Shown here piece after piece: positions 14,726 to 16,452 of a stretch of 16,452 nucleotides of DNA (position 1 is its first letter; every line of letters begins with the position of its first letter). The notes beneath the pieces are model-generated. The model was not told the origin of the DNA and did no database searches. It saw nothing but the letters and a program-made list of their open reading frames with translations. Position numbers and translations under genes: made by a program. Origin of the DNA: DASRSS01 sp035656335 (GTDB taxonomy: Bacteria; Actinomycetota; Actinomycetes; Mycobacteriales; Jatrophihabitantaceae); assembly GCA_035656335.1 (NCBI GenBank), contig DASRSS010000236.1, positions 1 through 16,452 on the forward strand, read 5' to 3'.

Positions 14726-15190
14726 ATGACACGGCTGGCTCCCGGCGATCGCGCGCCGGACTTCACGCTCCCCGACGCGGACGGCAACCCGGTATCGCTC
14801 GGCGACTACCGCGGCCGCAAGGTCGTCGTCTACTTCTACCCCGCCGCGATGACGCCCGGCTGCACCAAGCAGGCGTGCGACTTCCGCGATTCGCTGTCCG
14901 CCCTGAACGCGGCCGGCTATGCGGTGCTCGGCATCTCACCGGACAAGCCGGAGAAGCTGGCGAAGTTCCGCGAACGGGACGCCGTGACGTTCCCGCTGCT
15001 GTCTGATGCGGACAAGTCGGTGCTCACCGCGTACGGCGCGTTCGGCGAGAAGACCATGTACGGCAAGACGGTCACCGGCGTGATCCGCTCGACGTTCGTG
15101 GTGGACGAGGCCGGCAAGATCGAGCTCGCCCAATACAACGTCCGCGCCACCGGGCACGTGGCCAAGCTGCGCCGCGACCTGGGCGTCTGA
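14726..15190 (+). CDS. bcp: Thiol peroxidase of the Bcp/PrxQ peroxiredoxin family
   Basis: A 154-residue cytoplasmic peroxiredoxin, typical Bcp/PrxQ length. It reduces hydrogen and organic peroxides using thioredoxin-type donors. The active-site segment YFYPAAMTPGCTKQACDFRD contains the peroxidatic Cys46 in TPGC and the probable resolving Cys51 five residues later, the atypical 2-Cys pattern of this subfamily. Arg121 in GVIRSTFVVD is the conserved active-site arginine, and GDRAPDFTLPDADG opens the thioredoxin fold. The ATG at 14726 gives the usual short N-terminus; the longer open frame upstream has no support. The TGA stop is part of the left arm of a long hairpin shared with the convergent gene. 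Confidence 0.95.
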   Translation: MTRLAPGDRAPDFTLPDADGNPVSLGDYRGRKVVVYFYPAAMTPGCTKQACDFRDSLSALNAAGYAVLGISPDKPEKLAKFRERDAVTFPLLSDADKSVLTAYGAFGEKTMYGKTVTGVIRSTFVVDEAGKIELAQYNVRATGHVAKLRRDLGV

Positions 15191-15252
15191 CACTTGGCCC
15201 CGTAGCAGGCCCTTCGCCGGCGTGTCGCGCCTGCTACGGGGCCAAGCGTCAG
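15187..15252. terminator. Long bidirectional hairpin containing both convergent stop codons
   Basis: Two 24-base arms (15187-15210 and 15229-15252) are reverse complements with one mismatch: 18 uninterrupted pairs next to the loop (CTTGGCCCCGTAGCAGGC on the left), the mismatch, then five more pairs. The loop is 18 bases. The outer five bases, CTGAC and GTCAG, contain the TGA stop of the peroxiredoxin gene and the TGA stop of the opposing secreted-protein gene. No T-run follows on either side. Its position between convergent genes suggests a two-way terminator or mRNA 3'-end stabiliser. Confidence 0.85.
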
Positions 15253-16013
15253 TGGTGGATGCGGCCGCGCAGGCTGAACGACGCCTTGAGCCGGAACCGC
15301 GCGCCCATCGGCGGCACGCTCGGCGAGTTCGTGGAACCGGCCTGGTGGGTGGCCGGGTGGATGTAACCGCGCTGGGTGCGCGCGACCGTGAAGCGCAGCG
15401 CGTGGTTGATCGCACCGGCGCGGATCTCGTCCGGACGGACCAGGCCGGGCAGGATCGGCAGGCCCGCGGCGTCCGCCGACGTCCAGCCGGCCGGGCGGAG
15501 CTTGTTGCTGCGCAGGTCGAACACCGCGCCGGACGCGGCGCGCCAGCCGCTGCCTGCCCGGTGCGCGTCGTAGAGCTCGTACAGGTGGCAGTTGCGCGAC
15601 GCGACCAGGACGTGCCGGTCACTGCCTGCCTCGACCCGGACGTTCGTCGGGATCGGGTACGGGCCGGGATCGCTCTCGTCGCCGTACGCGGTGAACCTGA
15701 TCTTGACCTTGTGCTGGTTCGCCGGGACGACCTCGTACGGGATGCCGTAGCTCGGGTCCGAGCCGAAGTCGGCGTGCAGGTGCCCGGTCAGCCCGACGCT
15801 GCGCACCCACTGCTTCGAGTGCAGGCTCACCCGGGCGTGCGAGATGTCCTTGCGCCACGGGTTGTTTGCCGGGAACAGCGGGCACCCGGCCAGCCGCGGC
15901 ACGTGCGACGAGGACGGGGCCGGGGTGGCTGCGGACGAAGATCCGGCAATGGCCCCGAACGCGCAGAGCAGGGCGGCAGCCGTCAGCGCGCCAACCCTCG
16001 CCCGACCCCGCAT
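15249..16013 (-). CDS. Secreted protein of unknown function with an N-terminal signal peptide
   Basis: A 254-residue protein. The first 29 residues form a Sec signal peptide: basic MRGRARVG, a hydrophobic core, and a likely cleavage after SSSA (28). The mature part starts with a Ser/Pro/Ala linker, then CPLFPANNPWRKDIS (44-58), SYGIPYEVVPANQ (88-100), GDESDPGPYPIP (111-122), RHVLVASRNCHLYELYDA (133-150), and LRPAGWTSADAAGLPILPGL (172-191). These blocks look like a widespread exported family that I recognise by pattern but cannot assign a function. Cys44 and Cys142 are the only cysteines in the mature protein and may form a disulfide. The start ATG follows a weak AAGG sequence. The gene shares a terminator hairpin with the peroxiredoxin gene and lies just downstream of an IS110 fragment on the same strand. 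Confidence 0.85.
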   Translation of the reverse strand: MRGRARVGALTAAALLCAFGAIAGSSSAATPAPSSSHVPRLAGCPLFPANNPWRKDISHARVSLHSKQWVRSVGLTGHLHADFGSDPSYGIPYEVVPANQHKVKIRFTAYGDESDPGPYPIPTNVRVEAGSDRHVLVASRNCHLYELYDAHRAGSGWRAASGAVFDLRSNKLRPAGWTSADAAGLPILPGLVRPDEIRAGAINHALRFTVARTQRGYIHPATHQAGSTNSPSVPPMGARFRLKASFSLRGRIHH

Positions 16014-16113
16014 CCCAACACCTTGCCGTTCGATGGATCCGCTCTCCTATCGGCCCCTGCAGCTTTCCCGTTACAGAAGGTCGACGTGACGAAATTGATG
16101 CTCCTATTGGCCG
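16014..16113. other. Intergenic DNA between the IS110 transposase and the secreted-protein gene
   Basis: One hundred bases without a gene. The 3' end of the insertion element must lie here or inside the transposase gene, but I see no terminal inverted repeat, as expected for IS110 elements. CTCCTATCGGCC (from about 16044) and CTCCTATTGGCC (16101-16112) are near-identical direct copies differing at one base. The promoter of the secreted-protein gene, if separate from the element, should also be here; I could not pick one with confidence. Confidence 0.4.
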
Positions 16114-16452
16114 TCAAGCGGCGTTGAGCCAGTCGCGGTAGGCGGTGGCGAGTTGGTCGTCGCGGCGTAGGCCTCGTTCGGGTTCGGAGATGACGGTCGG
16201 CCAGACGGCGAAGTGGTTCGCTGCTGCGGTCAGGGTGAGGTTCTTGGTTTGACGCAGTGGCCGCAGGTCGGCGACTTCCGGGACGGTGATCGGGGTAGCG
16301 AGGTAGCGGAAGATCTCGCGGGCGATGGCGCGTTTGAGCTTGCGCTGGATCTCCTTGCTGCTCAGGCCCTTGTCGCGTTGTCGCGCGACGTAGGCCTTGG
16401 TCTTGGGGTCATTGCTCATGCGAACGAGTGCGATGCGGTGCAGGGCGCCGTT
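16114..16452 (-). CDS. IS110-family transposase, C-terminal part (cut by window edge)
   Basis: An open frame of 112 codons runs from the window edge to the stop at 16114. An internal ATG at 16419 could be mistaken for the start, but the frame upstream reads NGALHRIALVR and continues into MSNDPKTKAYVARQ, a recognisable IS110/IS116/IS902 C-terminal block. It is followed by SSKEIQRKLKRAIAREIFRY, with the K-x-KR-x-IAREI pattern. Most of the gene, including the DEDD catalytic domain and the serine of the C-terminal domain, lies outside. The last 45 or so residues (LRQTKNLTLTAAANHFAVWP, then ISEPERGLRRDDQLATAYRDWL) look like a small helix-turn-helix tail, found in some actinobacterial IS110 transposases as I recall. 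Whether the element is intact cannot be seen. Confidence 0.85.
   Translation of the reverse strand, partial: NGALHRIALVRMSNDPKTKAYVARQRDKGLSSKEIQRKLKRAIAREIFRYLATPITVPEVADLRPLRQTKNLTLTAAANHFAVWPTVISEPERGLRRDDQLATAYRDWLNAA
16114..16452 (-). mobile_element. Partial IS110-family insertion sequence
   Basis: The transposase fragment marks an insertion element extending past the right edge. Its inner end must lie left of 16114 but cannot be placed, because IS110 elements usually lack terminal inverted repeats and target duplications. The left flank is only 100 bases from the secreted-protein gene, so the element, if recently inserted, may have displaced that gene's promoter. Confidence 0.75.

Noticed and set aside
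16114..16419. Separate small regulator or antitoxin gene starting at the ATG at 16419
   Set aside because: The frame continues upstream to the window edge with IS110-like residues, and the whole fits a transposase C-terminus with a helix-turn-helix-like tail.

Overview
The window is very GC-rich and tightly packed, with codons ending mostly in G or C, many GTG starts, genes overlapping by 4 to 8 bases, and long open antisense frames that are only shadows. Gene families and order point to an actinobacterium. The series dxr, rip1, ispG, GNAT on one strand matches the order known from mycobacteria. Other actinobacterial signs are DtxR/IdeR-type iron boxes, a DUF3618 protein, a DUF47-PiT pair, and two genes whose TANNNT -10 elements sit where leaderless mRNAs would start. 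I cannot name the genus.

Layout, left to right. (1) 1-4093, minus strand: dxr, rip1 and ispG (two MEP isoprenoid enzymes flanking a site-2 protease), then a GNAT acetyltransferase cut by the left edge. (2) About 4100-4230: an intergenic array of seven short palindrome-centred repeats in front of dxr. (3) 4232-9481, minus strand: an EfeUOB iron-uptake operon followed by a lactate-oxidase-family gene. One iron-regulator box lies before efeU and a stronger one overlaps the efeU stop codon. (4) 9618-11814, plus strand: a complete pxpABC 5-oxoprolinase operon with 4-base overlaps. (5) 11811-13433, minus strand: PiT phosphate transporter with its DUF47/PhoU-like partner, ending tail to tail with pxpC on a shared CTAG. 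(6) 13570-14654, minus strand: a DUF3618 protein overlapping purU. (7) 14726-15190, plus strand: a Bcp/PrxQ peroxiredoxin. (8) 15249-16013, minus strand: a secreted protein of unknown function. A long hairpin between (7) and (8) contains both stop codons. (9) 16114-16452, minus strand: the C-terminal part of an IS110-family transposase running off the right edge.

Working together: dxr and ispG are the first committed step and a late step of the MEP pathway, and Rip1 cleaves membrane proteins such as anti-sigma factors. EfeU (permease), EfeO (periplasmic binder) and EfeB (Tat-exported heme peroxidase) form an iron-import system. PxpABC opens 5-oxoproline to glutamate. PurU gives formate and THF from formyl-THF. 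PiT and DUF47 import phosphate.

Most of the window is conserved housekeeping DNA. I see no defence system, CRISPR array, tRNA, rRNA or prophage. The points most worth checking are the repeat array before dxr, the long C-terminal extension of EfeU, the two iron boxes, and the stop-codon-containing hairpin.
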